Shown: positions 6,600 to 8,109 of the stretch, in pieces
Layout: each line of letters begins with the position of its first letter
Numbering within the stretch: position 1 is the stretch's first letter
From: Kiritimatiellia bacterium
Lineage (GTDB): Bacteria; Verrucomicrobiota; Kiritimatiellia; RFP12; UBA1067
Length of the DNA: 8,109 nucleotides
Reading direction: 5' to 3'
Assembly: GCA_017479035.1 (NCBI GenBank)
Contig: JAFVCR010000057.1
Location: forward strand, 1 to 8,109
Translations under genes and position numbers: made by a program
The notes under the pieces: model-generated
The model's input: only the letters and a program-made list of their open reading frames with translations
What the model was told of the DNA's origin: nothing
The model's database searches: none

Positions 6600-7835
6600 T
6601 TACTTGAGCACGATCTGCCCGGCTTTTGCAAGCATCTTTGCTTCAACGGACTGTATCTCCGCAAAGCCCTGCGACGAATGCGGGTTGAGCCCATCGGATT
6701 CTTCCATTGACGAGTCGGCCTCGTTGTAGATGGTTGCGGCAAGGCCGGAGAGGCTCTCGAAGAAGATGTTGCCCTTGTAGAGACCGAGTTTGACGGTGGC
6801 GGTGGCCTTGTTGGCCCATACCTGTATGGCGGCGCGTGCGGCCTGCGTGGCGGGGTCGAACCAGCGGCCGTCGTAGATCTGGTCTGCAACGAGGCGCGAG
6901 AGCTGGCGGAAGAGGAGTGCGCTGCGGCGATCCATCACGCCGTCATAGCTGTAGTTGAGACCCCAGGAGAGGATTTCCATGCCGGGAGCCTCGTAGACGC
7001 CGCGGCTCTTGGTGCCGATGATGCGGTTTTCGAGCGCGTGCTTCATGCCGATGCCGTTCCTGCCGCCGATAAGGTTGGCCTTCTTCATGATTTCGAGCGG
7101 GGAGAGGCGCTCGCCGTTGATGGCGGTGCAGAGACCTTTCTCGAAAGTGAGGGAGACTTCTTCGATTTTGTCGGGAGCGTCCGACGGCCACACGCCCATA
7201 GTGGGCTTGACGATCCGCATTGAGGTTTCCATCGATTCGAGATCTTCGGCTTCGTGGCTCAAGCCGGCGAGGTTGCCATCGGTGGAGTATTTCTTTTTGG
7301 TGCCGACGAATGCGGTGATGCCGCGCGATGCGAGGAATTCCACCATTTGCGTGCGGCCGGGGAATTTGGCTAGGAGGTCTTCATCGCGCCAGGGGGCGTA
7401 TACGCCGAAGGACGGATCGATGACGTTGACATAGCGCTCGAAACGCATTTGGTCGTTGCCGCGCCCGGTGGCACCGTGGACGAGGACTTCGCAGCCGGCT
7501 TTTTTCATCGCAGGGAGGAGGGCTTGCACGGTAACGGCGCGGGCGATACCGGTGGAGTTCCAGTAGCCGCCGTCGTAGGAGGCTTGGCATTTAATGGTTT
7601 CGAGGCAGATGTCGGCCATTGCTTCGGTAACGTCCACGATGGTGGTGTCTACGCCGGTGGGAGCCATGCGCTTTGCGATGTCGTTGATGTCGGTTTCGTC
7701 GGGCTGGCCGACATTGGCGGAAAAGGCCTTGACGTTGACGCCGGCATCTTTGAGGACGCAGCAGATGGTTTTCGAGTCGAGCCCGCCGGAGACACACACG
7801 CCGGCAGTTTTGCCGGCCAGATCCTTCAATTTCAT
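6600..7835 (-). CDS. argG: Argininosuccinate synthase
   Basis: ArgG condenses citrulline and aspartate with ATP to argininosuccinate, AMP and pyrophosphate, the penultimate step of arginine synthesis. The 411-residue product has the PP-loop SGGLDS at 16-21, NVGQPDE (41-47), GATGRGNDQMRFE (121-133), KYSTDGNLAGLSHEAEDLE (182-200) and SRGVYEAPGM near 277-286. The YSTD and HEAEDLE style resembles the E. coli-type branch, but it is shorter than E. coli ArgG (447). The PP-loop reads SGGLDSK where most family members have SGGLDTS. The ATG at 7835 is preferred: AAGGAG (7849-7844) lies 8 bases before it, whereas the upstream in-frame GTG (7844-7842) overlaps that ribosome binding site. It leads the argG-murG-thiH group; argH is not in the window. 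Confidence 0.95.
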   Translation of the reverse strand: MKLKDLAGKTAGVCVSGGLDSKTICCVLKDAGVNVKAFSANVGQPDETDINDIAKRMAPTGVDTTIVDVTEAMADICLETIKCQASYDGGYWNSTGIARAVTVQALLPAMKKAGCEVLVHGATGRGNDQMRFERYVNVIDPSFGVYAPWRDEDLLAKFPGRTQMVEFLASRGITAFVGTKKKYSTDGNLAGLSHEAEDLESMETSMRIVKPTMGVWPSDAPDKIEEVSLTFEKGLCTAINGERLSPLEIMKKANLIGGRNGIGMKHALENRIIGTKSRGVYEAPGMEILSWGLNYSYDGVMDRRSALLFRQLSRLVADQIYDGRWFDPATQAARAAIQVWANKATATVKLGLYKGNIFFESLSGLAATIYNEADSSMEESDGLNPHSSQGFAEIQSVEAKMLAKAGQIVLK

Positions 7836-7843
7836 TGCAATCA

Positions 7844-7849
7844 CTCCTT
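7844..7849 (-). promoter_or_regulatory. Ribosome binding site deciding the argG start
   Basis: The minus strand reads AAGGAG here, 8 bases before ATG (7835-7833). The alternative in-frame GTG begins at the last G of this motif, so it cannot use this site. This fixes the start at 7835. Confidence 0.8.
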
Positions 7850-7869
7850 GTATTGAAAATCAGTGCGGT

Positions 7870-7898
7870 ATTCTATCACAAATCCCCGGCGATGGCAA
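7870..7898 (-). promoter_or_regulatory. Sigma70-type promoter for argG-murG-thiH
   Basis: On the minus strand, TTGCCA (7898-7893) and TAGAAT (7875-7870) are separated by exactly 17 bases, each one or two mismatches from consensus. The predicted start near 7863 gives a leader of about 28 bases that includes the AAGGAG site. No arginine-responsive operator or leader structure is evident. Confidence 0.75.
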
Positions 7899-7921
7899 CA
7901 CCTTTCCCCGTTGTTAGTTGG

Positions 7922-7956
7922 TAGTGTGCAGTTTGAAGTGTGCAGTTTGCAGTTTG
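7922..7956. repeat. Tandem array of five 7-bp units, right copy
   Basis: Five heptamers: TAGTGTG, CAGTTTG, AAGTGTG, CAGTTTG, CAGTTTG. It has the same length (35 bp) and the same family as the array at 421-455, inverted with respect to it. It ends 23 bases outside the -35 box of the argG promoter, much as the left array lies just outside the aldolase promoter. A weaker sixth unit (TTAGTTG, 7914-7920) may precede it, offset by one base. Confidence 0.8.
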
Positions 7957-7967
7957 AAAATGCAATC

Positions 7968-8000
7968 AACGCAGAGGCGCAGAGATGCAGAGGCGCAGAG
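7968..8000 (+). repeat. Period-8 repeat block, right copy (AACGCAGAG type)
   Basis: AACGCAGAG is followed by 8-base units GCGCAGAG, ATGCAGAG and GCGCAGAG. It matches the more degenerate minus-strand block at 381-413 in order and register. It lies 11 bases beyond the 7-bp array, compared with 7 bases in the left copy. Confidence 0.8.
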
Positions 8001-8010
8001 ATTCGAGAAG

Positions 8011-8098
8011 TGTGTACTGTGGGGGCGCGGGCGTCTCGCCCGCGGAGGGTTTGCGGAAAGTTGCGCTGGCGTGTCGGATGCTTTCCCCACAGTACACA
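8011..8098. repeat. 88-bp element with 14-bp perfect terminal inverted repeats
   Basis: TGTGTACTGTGGGG (8011-8024) is the exact reverse complement of CCCCACAGTACACA (8085-8098). Inside lies a hairpin with CGCGGGCG (8026-8033) and CGCCCGCG (8037-8044) and a TCT loop, the same palindrome as at 191-209 and 302-320. There is no room for a transposase. Bases 8099-8109 repeat part of the end motif (CAGTGGGG, 8097-8104). It could be a miniature inverted-repeat element or simply a structured intergenic repeat; no flanking target duplication is evident. Confidence 0.6.
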
Positions 8099-8109
8099 GT
8101 GGGGTTGAC

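Overview
The window is a compact chromosomal segment with six complete protein genes in two convergent three-gene groups. It is bounded on both sides by repeat-rich non-coding DNA. GC content is moderately high in the genes. Several things fit a bacterium of the PVC superphylum (Verrucomicrobiota, Kiritimatiellota or Lentisphaerota-like): a type IIA topoisomerase B subunit resembling the ParE found in Bacteroidota and PVC bacteria, short periodic intergenic repeats, and a hairpin with CGCGGGCG arms. ThiH, an oxygen-sensitive radical-SAM enzyme, suggests an anaerobic or facultative lifestyle. The taxonomic placement is an inference from sequence style and was not tested by a search.

Layout. 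Positions 1-481 hold no credible gene. They contain a 37-bp direct repeat, a duplicated 78-bp unit with a GC-rich palindrome, an AT-rich hairpin, a period-8 repeat and a five-unit 7-bp tandem array. A very good sigma70-type promoter (482-510) then drives the + strand group: a class II aldolase (537-1352), a ParE/GyrB-type topoisomerase subunit (1387-3228), and a metallophosphoesterase fused to a membrane anchor and an extra C-terminal domain (3228-4400, sharing one base with parE). Six bases separate this group from the end of the - strand group, which reads argG (7835-6600), murG (6589-5519), thiH (5519-4407). It is started by a second very good promoter (7898-7870) and has a one-base murG/thiH overlap. 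Positions 7899-8109 are again non-coding repeats.

How the genes relate. Neither group is a single pathway. The + group combines carbohydrate cleavage, DNA topology and a phosphoesterase. The - group combines arginine synthesis, the GlcNAc transfer step of lipid II synthesis, and the tyrosine lyase that feeds thiamine-thiazole synthesis. The expected partners (parC, argH, the dcw cluster, thiG/thiS/thiF) are absent from the window. Tight spacing points to co-transcription rather than shared biochemistry.

The most unusual observation is the arrangement of the non-coding ends. The same three repeat families occur in the same order on both sides, in inverted orientation. Each set lies directly upstream of a promoter: a 7-bp array of five units, then a period-8 AACGCAGAG-type block, then a hairpin with CGCGGGCG arms. 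Second in interest are the membrane-anchored phosphoesterase fusion and an Arg in place of the near-invariant Asp of the EGDSAGG TOPRIM motif in the topoisomerase. I see no convincing new defence or mobile system.
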